A DNA stretch of 64,000 bases from NCBI RefSeq assembly GCF_003955685.1, contig NZ_RXHJ01000017.1, positions 20,350 through 84,349 of the forward strand, in the 5' to 3' direction. Position numbers and translations under genes: made by a program. Below, in pieces: positions 1-10,664 of the stretch (within the stretch, counting starts at the first letter, position 1; each line of letters starts with the position of its first letter). The notes under the pieces were generated by a model, which saw nothing but the letters and a program-made list of their open reading frames with translations, made no database searches and was not told the DNA's origin. The DNA comes from Corynebacterium hylobatis (lineage in GTDB: Bacteria > Actinomycetota > Actinomycetes > Mycobacteriales > Mycobacteriaceae).

Positions 1-646
1 AGGAGAGGTCCTCCAGCTCCCATTTGACGCTGGCCATGCCGAGGCGGTGGGCCAGCGGGGCGATGACCTCCAGGGTCTGCCGCGCCTTCTTGGCCTGTTT
101 CTCCGGCGGCAGGAAACGCATCGTGCGCATGTTGTGCAGGCGGTCGGCGACCTTGATCACCAGGACGCGGGGGTCCTGGGCCATGGCGACGATCATCTTG
201 CGGATCGTCTCCGCCTCTGCGGCGGCACCGAGGGCCACCTTGTCCAGCTTGGTCACCCCGTCGACGAGGCGGGCGACCTCGGCCCCGAAGTCCTCGGTGA
301 GATCCTCGAGGGAGTAGTCGGTGTCCTCCACCGTGTCGTGCAGCAGCGCCGCGACGAGGGTGGTGGTGTCCATGCCGATCTCCGCGGCAATGGTGGCCAC
401 GGCCAGGGGGTGGGTGATGTAGGGATCGCCGGATTTCCGGAAGACCCCCTCGTGGAGCCGCTCGGCGGTCTCATAGGCGCGGGAGAGTACCTCGGCGTCG
501 GCACGCGGGTGGATCTGCCGGTGGATGGACAGCAGCGGGTCGAGCACCGGGTTCGTCTTCGCACGGGCGCCGGTCAGGCTCCGGGCCAGACGGGCGGACA
601 TGCTCCGCACGCCGACATTGGAGCGGGGACGGGAACGGTCGGTCAT
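1..646 (-). CDS. rel: Bifunctional (p)ppGpp synthetase/hydrolase Rel, N-terminal part
   Basis: Makes and degrades the alarmone (p)ppGpp in the stringent response. Only the first 215 codons lie in the window and the rest runs off the left edge. The visible part is the hydrolase (HD) half: the motif HDTVEDT and the segment [15 protein letters not shown] are seen, then [12 protein letters not shown] and the HRLGM segment that leads into the synthetase domain. The ATG start overlaps the apt stop codon by 4 nt (ATGA), so translation is probably coupled to apt. Gene order apt-rel downstream of secDF is the usual one in Corynebacterium and Mycobacterium. Confidence 0.95.
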   Translation of the reverse strand, partial: MTDRSRPRSNVGVRSMSARLARSLTGARAKTNPVLDPLLSIHRQIHPRADAEVLSRAYETAERLHEGVFRKSGDPYITHPLAVATIAAEIGMDTTTLVAALLHDTVEDTDYSLEDLTEDFGAEVARLVDGVTKLDKVALGAAAEAETIRKMIVAMAQDPRVLVIKVADRLHNMRTMRFLPPEKQAKKARQTLEVIAPLAHRLGMASVKWELEDLS

Positions 647-1203
647 TCGTTGATCACCACCAGCGGGAGGTCTGAGAGCCGGTCCCGGCCGCCGAGTTCC
701 GGCACCTCCAGGACGACGACGTTGCCGACGACCTGGCCGCCGGCATGTTCAATGAGTCTGCGGGCGGCGACCAGGGTGCCGCCGGTGGCGAGCACGTCGT
801 CGACAAGCACCACCTTCACTCCGTGCACATCCTGCCCGTCAGCGGGGATCTCCAGCGCGGCGGCACCGTACTCCAGGGAGTACTCCTCCGTGACCACCGG
901 GGGCGGCAGCTTGCCCTTCTTGCGGATCGCCAGGATCCCCAGGCCGAGGTTGTAGGCCACCGCCGAACCGAGGAGGAAACCGCGGGCATCCAGTCCGCCG
1001 ATCATCTCCGCGCCAAGGCGGCGGCAGGCATCGGAGAGCTCGTCGACGACGACCTGGAACGCATCCGCATCGGCCAGCACCGGCGTGAGATCCTCGAAGA
1101 GAACCCCCTCCTCCGGCCAGTCCCGCACGTAGCGGATCTTGTCGGCGAGCGCCTCCCTGGCGCTGCCGTACCTGGTGATGCGCTTCTGCGTCTCGTTAAG
1201 CAC
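643..1203 (-). CDS. apt: Adenine phosphoribosyltransferase
   Basis: Salvages adenine to AMP using PRPP in the cytosol. At 186 residues it is near the normal length. The type I phosphoribosyltransferase loop [14 protein letters not shown] is seen near residues 127-140, and [20 protein letters not shown] matches the family upstream of it. The start overlaps the end of the peptide-binding lipoprotein gene by 8 nt and its stop overlaps rel by 4 nt, so the three genes form one transcription unit. Confidence 0.96.
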   Translation of the reverse strand: MLNETQKRITRYGSAREALADKIRYVRDWPEEGVLFEDLTPVLADADAFQVVVDELSDACRRLGAEMIGGLDARGFLLGSAVAYNLGLGILAIRKKGKLPPPVVTEEYSLEYGAAALEIPADGQDVHGVKVVLVDDVLATGGTLVAARRLIEHAGGQVVGNVVVLEVPELGGRDRLSDLPLVVINE

Positions 1204-2836
1204 CGTTGTCCTCGCTTAGCCATCGGTCCATGTTCCAGCCGATCCCGGCCAGTCCCGTGTACACCACCACGTTACCCACTGTGCGGTCGATCACGAACCA
1301 CCGGGGCTGGGCCGACAGGGGAATGGCAGGCACCTCCTCCCACAGCTGATTCTCCGCCTCCCGGAGGTAGCCGACATCCACCGCCCGGGCCGAGGCCGCA
1401 CCGTACTCCGCCAGCGGATCCACCGCCATGAGCACGGCATCAAGACCGCCCTCGCGCACCACCGTCCCACCCCACCGGCCGGTGGTCGTCCGCGACAGAT
1501 CCGCCAGGGTGGACGACTCCGCGGAAACATCCACCACCGTGATGCCGGCCTCCCCGCAGGACTGGGCGACCGCCTCAACCATCGCCGCCTTCCGCTCGTC
1601 GGGACCCAGGTAACCGATACGCACAGTGGCGCCAGCCAGAGCCCGGGCCCGCCCGATGTCGGCCGGCAGCTGTGGGTCCCCCACCTCCGCGAGCTGGGGC
1701 GCCATCGGGTCGTTGTGCGGCAGGGTGTGCAGCACCACCGGCGGGACCTCCACCCCGCTGATGCGCGAGGACACCGCCGCCACCGCCTGCTGGTCCACAC
1801 AACCCGCGAAGGCACGCCTGGCCTCCGGGGTGGCGAAGAGCCCTGCGTCGGCGAGCACGAGAGTGTCGGTGAGGCTGCCCACCCGGCTCTCCACATCCAG
1901 GGTATTGGTCGGCTCATCCCGGTTGACCCAGGTGGGATTGGTGCTGTGGATGTCCGCGACCCGCACGGCATCCGTATCGACCAGGTGATGTGCGTCGGTC
2001 CCCCGCGGCCACACCACAATGGTGTCCAGATGCGGGGCGTCACCGTAGTAGTGCTCATTGGGCACGAGCACGACCTCGCCGTCCTCCCCCACCCGGTCGA
2101 TGACGAAGGGGCCGGACGTGACCTGCAGCTCCGGGTCGAAGGTGGCCAGGTCAAAACCGCCACGCCAGACGGGCGCGACCTCCGCGAGGGTCTCCAGATC
2201 ATCGGCCTGCAGAGCTGTGTGGAGTTCCTCCGTGCTCAGGCCGACCCGCGCCGCAATCGCATGCGCCGGCAGCGTCGAACCGGGCCCGAAGAGCTGGCGC
2301 CACCGTCCCCCGCCGTCCTCGTCGAAGACGACCGTGAAACGCTTCTGCCCCGGCTCACACTCCAACCGCAGGACGGACCGGGTCTGCGGCAGGTGGGAGC
2401 CGAAGAGCCCCTCATGCACCCCGGCCTTGTAGCTGAGCAGGAAATCCGTGCAGGTGACGGGCACTCCGTCCGAGTATTTCGCCCCATCGGCGATGGTGTA
2501 GATGACCTGCCGGTTCGCGCCGGGCAGCACCTGGGTGCTCATCAGGTCGGTGTTGGGGATCATCTGGCCGGCAGGCCCCGGCACGAAGACCGCCGGGTAG
2601 AGCCGGCCTGACAACGCCTCAGTGTTGGAGGAGGCCCCCACCTCACTCCCGGCGTTCGTGGTCAGCAGAGCGGTGTCCACGAGATAGCCGAAATGGTCCG
2701 TGGTGGCCAGTTCCGCGCCGCTGTCCCCGCCTCCCCCACCGGAGCCCGGGGAGCAGGCCACCAGCATCACCGAGGTGAGTGCGGCGACTGCCGCCGCCCT
2801 GGCGCGGCGCCTGCCCCTGAACCATTGTCCCGCCAC
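1196..2836 (-). CDS. Peptide-binding lipoprotein of an ABC-transporter type (SBP family 5)
   Basis: Predicted extracytoplasmic solute-binding lipoprotein related to DppA/OppA. The N-terminus has an arginine-rich n-region, a hydrophobic core and a lipobox ending in LVAC, followed by a Gly/Ser-rich linker. The body shows family-5 segments such as [12 protein letters not shown] and the region ending [10 protein letters not shown] chose the GTG at 2836 because it puts the lipid-anchored Cys at residue 28; an upstream in-frame ATG at 2863 would give an unusually long n-region. No permease or ATPase genes are next to it. In M. tuberculosis a homologous lipoprotein sits at the same place between apt and secF, so the position is conserved though the ligand is not known. 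Confidence 0.82.
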   Translation of the reverse strand: MAGQWFRGRRRARAAAVAALTSVMLVACSPGSGGGGGDSGAELATTDHFGYLVDTALLTTNAGSEVGASSNTEALSGRLYPAVFVPGPAGQMIPNTDLMSTQVLPGANRQVIYTIADGAKYSDGVPVTCTDFLLSYKAGVHEGLFGSHLPQTRSVLRLECEPGQKRFTVVFDEDGGGRWRQLFGPGSTLPAHAIAARVGLSTEELHTALQADDLETLAEVAPVWRGGFDLATFDPELQVTSGPFVIDRVGEDGEVVLVPNEHYYGDAPHLDTIVVWPRGTDAHHLVDTDAVRVADIHSTNPTWVNRDEPTNTLDVESRVGSLTDTLVLADAGLFATPEARRAFAGCVDQQAVAAVSSRISGVEVPPVVLHTLPHNDPMAPQLAEVGDPQLPADIGRARALAGATVRIGYLGPDERKAAMVEAVAQSCGEAGITVVDVSAESSTLADLSRTTTGRWGGTVVREGGLDAVLMAVDPLAEYGAASARAVDVGYLREAENQLWEEVPAIPLSAQPRWFVIDRTVGNVVVYTGLAGIGWNMDRWLSEDNGA

Positions 2837-2916
2837 GTCAAACCTACTTTCCGGCCCCCACATCCACCACAGGATGTGCTGCGACCAGTATAGGGGGCGG
2901 ACAGTTCAGGAGAGAA

Positions 2917-4029
2917 TCACCGGCGGTCGGGGCGCCAGCTGGCGCCGGTGGCAGGTGCCTCCGCCGGGCCGGTGACGGTGCGCGGGGTCTCGGCGGGGGT
3001 GGTGGCGGCGTCGACAAGCTCTTCCCCGTTGTCCTCGCCGGCGCGGTAGGCGGCGACCTCCGCGTTGTGCTTCTTCGTGTCCTTGCGGCGGTTGACCAGG
3101 GTGACCAGCAGCGGGGTGGCCAGGAACAGCGAGGAGAAGATGCCCTCGATGACGCCGATGAGCTGGATCAGCGCCAGGTCCTTGAGGGTGCCCACGCCCA
3201 TCAGCCACACGGCGACGATCATGAGCGCGATGATCGGCAGCGCAGCGATCACCGACGTGGAGATGGAACGCATGACCGTCTGGTTGACCGCCAGGTTCGC
3301 CTCCTCTGCGTAGGTGGCACGCCTGGAACCGAGATATCCCTCGGTGTTCTCGCGGACCTTGTCGAAGACGATGACGGTGTCGTAGATGGAGAAGGACAGC
3401 ACCGTCAGCAGACCGATCACCGAAGCCGGGGAGACCTCCAGGCCGAAGAGTGCGTAGATGCCGGCGATGAGGACACCGTCGACGACGATCGAGAGCATCG
3501 CCGCGGCAGCCATCTCCCGCTCCAGGCGGAAGGCGATGTAGAGGAAGACCAGGGCGAGGAATACTCCCAGGGCGATGAGCATGCGCTGGGTGATCGTCGA
3601 GCCCCAGGACTCGGAGACCGTGGAGTCACCGATCGCATCCGGCGAGGGGGTGCCCGAGGCGTCCAGCGGCTGGAACTCCTCGTAGATGGCCTCACGGGCG
3701 GAGTCGACCTGCGCGGTGGTCAGACGCTCCGAGTTGATCTCCAGGGTGCGGGAATCGCCGGCACCGACGATCTGGGTGATCTCCGGGGTGATGCCGGTGG
3801 CCTCGATGAAGGTCTCCTCGACCTCCTCGACGACCAGCTCAGCGGCCGGCATGTTCAGCTTGGTGCCGCCCTCGAAATCGATGCTGAGGTCGAAACCACG
3901 GATGCCGATGGCAGCAATGGAGATCACCATCAGGGCCGCGGTGATCCAGTACCACAGGCGGGAACGGCCGATGAAGTCGACGCCGCCCTCACCGGTGTAC
4001 AGGCGTTGGAACACACTGTTCGAGCTCAT
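2917..4029 (-). CDS. secF: Protein translocase subunit SecF
   Basis: Membrane subunit of the SecDF complex that uses proton motive force to help pull proteins out of SecYEG. The sequence has a first membrane helix (WYWITAALMVISIAAIGIRG), the family motif DFEGGT just after it, a periplasmic domain, and five further hydrophobic segments with YDTVIVFDKVREN typical of SecF. At 370 residues it has a C-terminal Ala/Thr/Pro tail. It starts immediately after the secD stop, so the two are co-translated. Confidence 0.97.
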   Translation of the reverse strand: MSSNSVFQRLYTGEGGVDFIGRSRLWYWITAALMVISIAAIGIRGFDLSIDFEGGTKLNMPAAELVVEEVEETFIEATGITPEITQIVGAGDSRTLEINSERLTTAQVDSAREAIYEEFQPLDASGTPSPDAIGDSTVSESWGSTITQRMLIALGVFLALVFLYIAFRLEREMAAAAMLSIVVDGVLIAGIYALFGLEVSPASVIGLLTVLSFSIYDTVIVFDKVRENTEGYLGSRRATYAEEANLAVNQTVMRSISTSVIAALPIIALMIVAVWLMGVGTLKDLALIQLIGVIEGIFSSLFLATPLLVTLVNRRKDTKKHNAEVAAYRAGEDNGEELVDAATTPAETPRTVTGPAEAPATGASWRPDRR

Positions 4030-5877
4030 CTACTTCTCCTCCGTGCTTGCGGTGGTTGCTTCTCGACGTTCCGCTGCCCCGGCCGCCGCGGCCTGTGCGA
4101 TACGTCGTTCCTCTGCCCGGTTGGCCTCCGCCAACTCGAAGACCTTGCCCATGCCGTTGACCGCGGGCCTGGCGAAGAACGGCCTGCGCGCGGCCAGCAG
4201 CATCAGCGGGGCGGTGACCAGGAAGGTGACCAGCAGGTCGAAGACGGTGGTCAGACCCAGGGTGAACGCGAAGCCCTTGACCTCACCCACGGCGAGGAAG
4301 TAGATCACCACCGCACCGATGAGGGTGACCATGTTGCCGGTGACGATGGTGCGCTTCGCCCGGTCCCAACCGTGCTGGGCCGCCGAGCGGAAGGTCCGGC
4401 CCTCACGTACCTCATCCTTGACGCGCTCGTAGAAGACGACGAAGGAGTCCGCGGTGGTGCCGATACCGATGATCAGACCCGCCACGCCCGACAGGTCCAG
4501 CGAGTAACCGATCCAGCGGCCCAGCAGGATCAGCGAGCCGTAGACCAGTATGCCGGCGGTGGCCAGGGTGATCAGGGAGATGAAGCCGAAGAGGCGGTAG
4601 TAGGCGAACACGAAGATCGCCACCAGGATGATGCCCACGACACCGGCGATGAGACCCGCCTGCAGCGAGGCGACACCGAGGGAGGCGGGGACGGACTGGG
4701 CGGTGCCGCCCGGCTCGCCGTCCTCGCCGGCGAAGGACAGCGGCAGTGCACCGTAGCGCAGGTTGTTGGCCAGGTCCTGGGCCTCCTGCTGGGTGAAGTC
4801 ACCCGTGATGGAGGTCGCCGAACCGAAGGGGGTCGCTGACTGGATCACCGGTGCGGAGATGACCTGCGAGTCCAGGGTGATGGCGATCTGACGCTGCAGG
4901 TACTCGGTGGTCAGGTTCGTCCAGGTCTGGGAACCGGAGTTCTGGCCGTCCGTCTTGAAGGCGAAGCTGATCTCCATCTGGCTGGTCTGCGGGTTGAGAC
5001 CACCGGTGATCGCCCGGTCGGTGTCGATCTCGTTGCCTGTCAGGCGGGGTCCGTCCTCCTCGGTGACACCAGCCAGCAGCGGTGCCGGATCAAGGAGGTA
5101 GACCTGACCGGTGCCCGGTTCGCAGGCCACCAGTGGCAGGGCCGGGTCATCCGTGCCTGAGAGCGGGTCAACCGCTTCAGGCTCGCAGCGCATGAGGGAG
5201 CTGGCCGCCGCCTGGACCGTCGGGTCGGTGGACTGACGGTCCACGAGCAGCATCTCGGTGACCTGCTGGCGGCGTTCAGTCGCCTCCAGCGAGTTCGCCG
5301 GCTCCGGCAGCGGCTGCGCCGTGAGCTCCGGGGCCTCGACCGGCTCCGTGCCCTCCGGCAGGTTGGTGTTGATCGCGTTGACGACCGTGGACACCGCACC
5401 CTCGGCCTGCTCCGGGGTGATCACCCCGAACTCGACCCAGCGGTCCGCCATGGCACCGAGCTCACCGGGCAGGGCGGCGACGTCGGGGCCGGCGGGCACG
5501 GCCACGGGGCGGAACAGCAGCTGGGAGGTCTGGCCGACGGCGCGGGCCTGCGAGGTGTCCTCGCCCGGCACCGTGATGACCAGGGTGTTGCCGTCAGTGA
5601 CCACGCTGGCGCCGCTGACCCCCATGCCGTTGACACGGTTCTCCAGGATGACGCGTGCCTGGGCCAGCTGATCCGCGGTGGGTTCCTCGCCCTGCGGGAC
5701 CAGCGTCACGCGGGTGCCGCCCTGGAGGTCAATACCCAGCTTGGGGGTCGCCTGACGGTCGCCGGTGAAGAACACCAGTGCGTAGACCACCGCGAGAATC
5801 AGGACGAATAACGCCAGTGCACGCTTCGGCCAGGCCCGCTGGGACCCTGACCGTTCGCGTCGGGATGTGACGGACAA
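4030..5877 (-). CDS. secD: Protein translocase subunit SecD
   Basis: Partner of SecF in the SecDF-YajC accessory complex. It has one N-terminal membrane helix, the motif DLQGGTRVTL, a large extracytoplasmic domain with an Actinobacteria-type Pro/Glu-rich insert, and a C-terminal block of five helices including GTTADSFVVFYERVKDE. I chose the TTG at 5877 because AGAGGAG lies 8 nt upstream, giving 615 residues. The in-frame ATG at 5916 has no comparable Shine-Dalgarno sequence. The gene is followed directly by secF. Confidence 0.95.
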   Translation of the reverse strand: MSVTSRRERSGSQRAWPKRALALFVLILAVVYALVFFTGDRQATPKLGIDLQGGTRVTLVPQGEEPTADQLAQARVILENRVNGMGVSGASVVTDGNTLVITVPGEDTSQARAVGQTSQLLFRPVAVPAGPDVAALPGELGAMADRWVEFGVITPEQAEGAVSTVVNAINTNLPEGTEPVEAPELTAQPLPEPANSLEATERRQQVTEMLLVDRQSTDPTVQAAASSLMRCEPEAVDPLSGTDDPALPLVACEPGTGQVYLLDPAPLLAGVTEEDGPRLTGNEIDTDRAITGGLNPQTSQMEISFAFKTDGQNSGSQTWTNLTTEYLQRQIAITLDSQVISAPVIQSATPFGSATSITGDFTQQEAQDLANNLRYGALPLSFAGEDGEPGGTAQSVPASLGVASLQAGLIAGVVGIILVAIFVFAYYRLFGFISLITLATAGILVYGSLILLGRWIGYSLDLSGVAGLIIGIGTTADSFVVFYERVKDEVREGRTFRSAAQHGWDRAKRTIVTGNMVTLIGAVVIYFLAVGEVKGFAFTLGLTTVFDLLVTFLVTAPLMLLAARRPFFARPAVNGMGKVFELAEANRAEERRIAQAAAAGAAERREATTASTEEK

Positions 5878-6092
5878 TGAGGTGACTCCTCTGGATAAAA
5901 AAGCGCCACCGGTCACCCGGTGACGACTGCCGTCCGTGTCCCCCTGAGGGAAGCTTCACGACGGCCAACGGTCTGAATGACGCACTTCTCCGCCCCTGTT
6001 CCGGCGGAGACTGCACGAACGACCATGCTACGGCATGGTTTGCGCTGATTCAGCACAGGGCATGTGAGTTCGGCCATGCCCGGACCATCGGA

Positions 6093-6506
6093 CTACCGGT
6101 TCTCCGGGCGGCCCTCATCATTGTCCGGGAAGTTCTCCGGGTGCTCGGTCGGGTACTCCGGGTGCTGGTAGCCCTGGGTCCCGGCCGTACCGGTGGAGGC
6201 ATCGTAGGTGGACTGGTAGCCGGAGGCGCCGAGAGCACCGGGAGCTGCGGAGGGCTCGGCCTGGCGCAGCACGGCGATGCGGTCCATCACCACGACCATG
6301 CCCGGGGCCAGCTCGATGTCCAGCTCAGTGTCGCGGACACCCACGATGGTGCCGTGGATACCGGAGACGGTGACCACGCGGTCGCCCATCTTGAGGGCGG
6401 CCTGCATGCCCTGCACCTCAGCCTGGCGCTTGCGCTGGGAGCGCATCATGAATACGGAGGGCAGGATGAATACCGCGAGAATGAGGAGAAGGAGAAGAAG
6501 GTCCAT
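6093..6506 (-). CDS. yajC: Preprotein translocase subunit YajC
   Basis: Small single-pass membrane protein of the SecDF-YajC complex. The N-terminal helix (LLLLLLILAVFILPSVFMM) is followed by the conserved RSQRKRQAEVQGMQAALKMGDRVV region and a small beta domain, then a low-complexity tail rich in Gly, Tyr, Pro and Glu. The ATG at 6506 places the hydrophobic segment at the very N-terminus as usual; an upstream ATG at 6542 adds 12 residues without family similarity. It lies between ruvB and secD, all on the minus strand. Confidence 0.93.
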   Translation of the reverse strand: MDLLLLLLILAVFILPSVFMMRSQRKRQAEVQGMQAALKMGDRVVTVSGIHGTIVGVRDTELDIELAPGMVVVMDRIAVLRQAEPSAAPGALGASGYQSTYDASTGTAGTQGYQHPEYPTEHPENFPDNDEGRPENR

Positions 6507-6554
6507 GGTGGGCCAGTCTGCCAGATTACGGCACCGGCCCACCAGCGGGCAGGC

Positions 6555-7604
6555 TCACAGCTGCCCGAGAGCACCTTCCGGTGGTTCCAGGCCGAGGTGG
6601 CGCCAGGCGGCGGCGGTGGCCACCCGGCCCCGGCCGGTGCGGGCCACCAGTCCGGCACGGACCAGGTAGGGCTCGCAGACCTCCTCGACGGTGGCGGGCT
6701 CCTCGCCCACCGCGACAGCCAGGGTGTTCACCCCTACGGGCCCACCGCCGTGGCCGCGCACGAGGGCGGAGAGCACGGCGCGGTCGAGCCGGTCAAGGCC
6801 GAGCTCGTCAACGTCGAAGACCTGCAGGGCACCCTGCGCGGCGGCGAGGTCGATGTGGCCGTCGGCGTTGACCTCCGCGAAGTCCCGGACCCGGCGCAGC
6901 AGCCGGTTGGCGATACGCGGTGTCCCCCGCGAACGGGAGGCGATCTCCACGCCGGCATCCGGGTCCATCGTCACGTCGAGGATCCGGGCGGCACGGGTGA
7001 CCACACGGGTGAGGTCCTCGACGTCATAGAACTCCATCTGGGCGGTGAAACCGAAACGGTCACGCAGCGGCCCGGTGAGCATGCCGGAGCGGGTGGTCGC
7101 CCCCACCAGGGTGAACGGCGGAAGTTCCAGCGGGATGGAGGTGGCTCCGGGGCCCTTGCCCACGATGACGTCGATCCGGAAGTCCTCCATGGCCATGTAG
7201 AGCATCTCCTCCGCGGGGCGGGCGATGCGGTGGATCTCGTCGATGAACAGGACGTCTCCCTCCGTGAGGTTGGAGAGCATGGCCGCCAGATCCCCTGCCC
7301 GTTCCAGCGCCGGACCGGAGGTCATGCGCAGGTTGGTGTTGAGCTCCTGCGCGATGATCATCGCCATCGTTGTCTTGCCCAACCCGGGCGGGCCCGAGAG
7401 CAGGACGTGGTCCGGGGTCACACCGCGGTTCTTCGCGCCGGTGAGCACGAGCGAGAGCTGGTCGCGGACCTTGGGCTGGCCGATGAACTCGTCCAGGCTG
7501 CGGGGGCGCAGCGTGGTCTCGGTGTCCTGCTCACCGGCCAGCACCTGCGTGTCGACGTCGCGTTCCTCCGGCAGCGCAAATTCCGTGCGTTCCATGTCAC
7601 CCAT
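6555..7604 (-). CDS. ruvB: Holliday junction DNA helicase RuvB
   Basis: Hexameric AAA+ motor that drives branch migration with RuvA. Walker A GPPGLGKT, Walker B LFIDEIHR, sensor I GATTRSG and the arginine-finger segment PLRDRFG are all present, and the C-terminal winged helix ends with RTGRGR. At 349 residues the length is normal. It lies 7 nt after ruvA in the order ruvC-ruvA-ruvB. A second in-frame ATG at 7595 is possible. Confidence 0.97.
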   Translation of the reverse strand: MGDMERTEFALPEERDVDTQVLAGEQDTETTLRPRSLDEFIGQPKVRDQLSLVLTGAKNRGVTPDHVLLSGPPGLGKTTMAMIIAQELNTNLRMTSGPALERAGDLAAMLSNLTEGDVLFIDEIHRIARPAEEMLYMAMEDFRIDVIVGKGPGATSIPLELPPFTLVGATTRSGMLTGPLRDRFGFTAQMEFYDVEDLTRVVTRAARILDVTMDPDAGVEIASRSRGTPRIANRLLRRVRDFAEVNADGHIDLAAAQGALQVFDVDELGLDRLDRAVLSALVRGHGGGPVGVNTLAVAVGEEPATVEEVCEPYLVRAGLVARTGRGRVATAAAWRHLGLEPPEGALGQL

Positions 7605-7611
7605 GACCCAC

Positions 7612-8220
7612 CTACTTCCGGCCGAGCTGGGTCAGGGCCGCGCGCAGGGCGGCGGCGGTGTCCAGGGCGGGGTTCTCCGCCAGCACGCCCTCCACGACCG
7701 GCTGGGCGACCCGGTCGGTGAAACCCAGTCCCAGGAGGGCCTCGGTCACCTGCTCGACGACGGCCTCAGCGGCGGTGGGCAGCTGGGGCGCGGGGGCATT
7801 CTCGTCCTCCGGCGCCGCGAAAGCGGCGACCTTGTCCTTGAGTTCGAGGATGAGCCTCTCGGCCATCCGTTTGCCCACGCCCGGGATGCGCTGCAGGGCC
7901 TTGGCATCCTCCCCGGCGATGGCCTGGGACAGCTCCCCGGCGTTGAAGACGGACAGGCAGGCCACCGCCAGGCGCGGCCCCAGACCGGTGACCGTCTGCA
8001 GCAGGTGGAACATGCCGCGGTCCTCATCAGAGCTGAAACCATGGAGGATGTGGGCGTCCTCCCGCACGATGAGGCTGGTCAGGATCAGTGTCTCCTCGCC
8101 GCGCCGTAGCGTGGCCAGTGTGGCGGGGGTGGCCTCGACGCGGTAGCCCACGCCGGCGCACTCGATGACGGCATGGTCCAGTCCGATGCCGATGACTGTG
8201 CCACGCAGGGAGGCGATCAT
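7612..8220 (-). CDS. ruvA: Holliday junction DNA helicase subunit RuvA
   Basis: Junction-recognition subunit that targets RuvB to four-way DNA. The protein begins [13 protein letters not shown] and has the helix-hairpin-helix region ([12 protein letters not shown] and [19 protein letters not shown]) and a C-terminal RuvB-contact domain ([18 protein letters not shown]). The ATG at 8220 overlaps the ruvC stop by 4 nt (ATGA) and gives 202 residues; the longer open frame upstream lacks family similarity. Confidence 0.96.
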   Translation of the reverse strand: MIASLRGTVIGIGLDHAVIECAGVGYRVEATPATLATLRRGEETLILTSLIVREDAHILHGFSSDEDRGMFHLLQTVTGLGPRLAVACLSVFNAGELSQAIAGEDAKALQRIPGVGKRMAERLILELKDKVAAFAAPEDENAPAPQLPTAAEAVVEQVTEALLGLGFTDRVAQPVVEGVLAENPALDTAAALRAALTQLGRK

Positions 8221-8753
8221 GATGTGGCTCCTTCGGAGTTGAGCAGGGCGGCGGTACGTGCCAGCAGCGGAGCACGCCAGCAGTGGCACACCGCCAGCGC
8301 CAGGGCATCGGCGGCGTCCGCCGGTTTCGGTGGTTCGGCCAGTCCCAGGATCCGGGTGATCATGGTGGTCATCTGTTTCTTGTCGGCCCGACCATTGCCG
8401 GAGATGGCCTTCTTGACCTCAGAGGGTGTGTACATGTGCACCGGGATCCCCCGTTCCGCGGCCGCCAGGACAAGCACCCCGGAGGCGTGGGCGGTGTGGA
8501 TGACCGTGGACACGTTGCCACGCTCGAAGACCCGCTCGACAGCGACAACATCGGGACGGTAATCGTCCATCCACTGGTTGACCCCGGCGGACAGGCGTTT
8601 GAGCCGTTCGGGCAGCTCCGCGGTCGCCGGGGTACGTACGATGCCGACGGCGACCGGCAGCACCGACCGCCCCCGACCGGCCTGCACCACGGAGAGACCA
8701 CACCGGGTCAGTCCCGGGTCAATGCCCATCACGCGCAGTCCTGCAAGACTCAA
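8217..8753 (-). CDS. ruvC: Crossover junction endodeoxyribonuclease RuvC
   Basis: Holliday junction resolvase. The catalytic acidic residues are visible in [17 protein letters not shown] and the C-terminal [14 protein letters not shown]. The segment NGRADKKQM is also typical. The start used is TTG at 8753; an internal GTG at 8732 or ATG at 8729 would shorten the protein by 7 or 8 residues. It is the first gene of the ruvCAB operon and has its own extended -10 promoter upstream. Confidence 0.95.
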   Translation of the reverse strand: MSLAGLRVMGIDPGLTRCGLSVVQAGRGRSVLPVAVGIVRTPATAELPERLKRLSAGVNQWMDDYRPDVVAVERVFERGNVSTVIHTAHASGVLVLAAAERGIPVHMYTPSEVKKAISGNGRADKKQMTTMITRILGLAEPPKPADAADALALAVCHCWRAPLLARTAALLNSEGATS

Positions 8754-8791
8754 ACCGCCGCCCGTACCTTTCTGTGTGACTTCACCCCCAA

Positions 8792-8800
8792 CTTATAGCA
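8792..8800 (-). promoter_or_regulatory. Extended -10 promoter of ruvCAB
   Basis: On the minus strand the sequence reads TGC-TATAAG, an extended -10 element, 39 nt before the ruvC start codon. There is no good -35 box. It lies in the 67-nt gap between yebC and ruvC, so the ruv genes can be transcribed separately from yebC. Confidence 0.45.
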
Positions 8801-8820
8801 CACATGTCCGAAAAGTGGAC

Positions 8821-9573
8821 TCAGGCGTCCAGCGCGGCGATGACCTCATCGGACAGGTCCATGTTGGTGTACACGTCCTGAACATCATCGGAGTCCTCGA
8901 GGGCGTCGATGAGCTTGATCATCTTCTTCGCGCCCTCAAGGTCCAGCGGGACCTCGACGGAGGCACGGAAGTCCTGGTCGGAGTCGTCGACCTCGATGCC
9001 GGCCTCCTCCAGCGCGGTCTTGACGGCCGGGATGTCGGTGGGTGCACAGACGATCTCGAATTTCTCACCCAGGTCGTTGACTTCCTCGGCGCCGGCGTCA
9101 AGCACTGCCATGAGGACGTCATCCTCGGTGAGCTCACCCTTGTCCACCAGGACGATGCCGGTGCGGGTGAACAGGTAGGCGACGGAACCGGACTCGCCCA
9201 GGTTGCCGCCGTTCTTGGTCATGGCGGTGCGCACCTCGGTGGCGGCACGGTTGCGGTTGTCCGTCAGGCACTCGATGAGGACAGCCACACCGTTGGGGCC
9301 GTAACCCTCGTAGGTGATGTTCTCCCAGTTCGCGCCGCCGCCCTCTTCACCGGCACCGCGCTTGCGGGCACGCTCGATGTTGTCGTTGGGGACGGAGGCC
9401 TTCTTGGCCTTGCGGATCATGTCGTCCAGCGTCGGGTTGCCGGCCGGGTCACCGCCGCCGATGCGCGCAGCGACCTCGATCGCCTTGATCGCCTTCGCCC
9501 ATTCCTTGCTGCGCTTCGCGTCGTTCGCAGCCTTCTTGTGCTTCGTGGTCGCCCACTTTGAGTGGCCTGCCAT
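8821..9573 (-). CDS. YebC/PmpR family protein (TACO1-like)
   Basis: Member of the YebC family, whose members act as DNA-binding regulators or as ribosome-associated factors that relieve stalling. The start [21 protein letters not shown] is the family signature, and the three-domain body ([31 protein letters not shown] onward) is complete at 250 residues. AAAGGGA precedes the ATG. It lies just upstream of ruvC, as in most bacteria. Confidence 0.95.
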   Translation of the reverse strand: MAGHSKWATTKHKKAANDAKRSKEWAKAIKAIEVAARIGGGDPAGNPTLDDMIRKAKKASVPNDNIERARKRGAGEEGGGANWENITYEGYGPNGVAVLIECLTDNRNRAATEVRTAMTKNGGNLGESGSVAYLFTRTGIVLVDKGELTEDDVLMAVLDAGAEEVNDLGEKFEIVCAPTDIPAVKTALEEAGIEVDDSDQDFRASVEVPLDLEGAKKMIKLIDALEDSDDVQDVYTNMDLSDEVIAALDA

Positions 9574-9712
9574 CAGATCCCTTTCTTTCTGCCCCGTCTG
9601 ATTCCCGTTGCACTCTCAACCCCGACGGGCGAGGGAGCGGGCAGTACGGAATCGGCGGGGACGTCGGCTGACTTGACCTGCCTGATTATACGCAGGTCAC
9701 CAAATTGCCCGG

Positions 9713-10573
9713 CTATTTCGACGTGGCCTTCCGTGTCGGGATCACCTCGCCGCCCTCCCGCAGGGTGCGGGTGAGGCCTTCCTGGGTGACCACGGCAACC
9801 AGATTTCCCGCCCGGTCGAAGATACGCCCGTGGGTCAGGGCGCGCCCCCCGTGGGCGGACGGCGAGACCTGGTCGTAGAGCAGCCACTCGTCAGCGCGGA
9901 AGGGGCGCAGGAACCACATTGCGTGGTCCAGGCTGGCCATCTGTGCCTTGTGGTCCGGGTGCGGCACCATCGCGGAGTGCAGCAGCGTCATGTCCGACAT
10001 GTAGGCCAGGGTGCAGATGTGGAAGGTCTCGTCGTCAGGGAGCGGGCGTCGGGACCGGAACCACACCACCTGCTGGCCCGGGGAGTATTTATCGTGCTCG
10101 TAGTCCGTGGCGGGCACGACGTGGATGTCCCAGTCGCCCCACTCCTCCAGCAGCGCGCGGGAGGAGACCGGCAGGGTCGAGCCGTCCTGCGCCAGTTCCT
10201 CGGGGCCCGGCACGTCCCGCATGATGGCGGAGTGCTCCGGGCCTGCGTCGTCCCGCCGGTGGAAGCTGGCCTGCATGGAGAAGATGGTCTCCCCGTCCTG
10301 GACGGCCCGGACCTGGCGGGAAGCGAAGCTGCCACCGTCGCGGATCCGGTCGACGAGGAAGATGGTGGGGTCCGCCGCCTTGCCGGGGGCCACGAAATAA
10401 CCGTGCAGGGAGTGGACCGTCAGGTCCCTCTCAATCGTCTCTGTGGCGGCAACCAGAGCCTGCGCCGCCACCTGCCCGCCGAAGGTGCGCGGAAGCTTCG
10501 ATTCCGCCGCAGGGCCGCGGAAGATGTCGCGGTCGATCCGCTCCAGCCCGAGGATGTGCTCGATCTGACTCAA
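9713..10573 (-). CDS. tesB: Acyl-CoA thioesterase II (TesB)
   Basis: Double-hotdog enzyme that hydrolyses acyl-CoA to free fatty acid and CoA. The segments FRGPAAESKLPRTFGGQVAAQ, VHSLHGYFVAPG, RDGGSFASRQVRAVQDG and HDHAMWFLRPFRADEWLLYD-like C-terminal motif SPSAHGGRALTHGRIFD mark both halves. I chose the TTG at 10573, preceded by AAAGGGA, which gives 286 residues; the open frame extends far upstream but that part shows no thioesterase similarity and overlaps the divergent gene. Confidence 0.92.
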   Translation of the reverse strand: MSQIEHILGLERIDRDIFRGPAAESKLPRTFGGQVAAQALVAATETIERDLTVHSLHGYFVAPGKAADPTIFLVDRIRDGGSFASRQVRAVQDGETIFSMQASFHRRDDAGPEHSAIMRDVPGPEELAQDGSTLPVSSRALLEEWGDWDIHVVPATDYEHDKYSPGQQVVWFRSRRPLPDDETFHICTLAYMSDMTLLHSAMVPHPDHKAQMASLDHAMWFLRPFRADEWLLYDQVSPSAHGGRALTHGRIFDRAGNLVAVVTQEGLTRTLREGGEVIPTRKATSK

Positions 10574-10664
10574 TGTGTCCCTTTCCCAGCCGGTCGTTGC
10601 CCCTGAAACTCTACCCAGGTGGCCGACTGTCCCGTTTTCCCGCCCACCGGTAGCATCAGCCCTC

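Noticed and set aside
3067..4839. 590-codon open frame on the plus strand
   Set aside because: Antisense to secD and secF; composition is Gln/Asp/Gly-rich as expected for a high-GC shadow.
9574..9712. Hidden pdxT between yebC and tesB
   Set aside because: The gap is 139 nt, too short for PdxT, and no frame fits.
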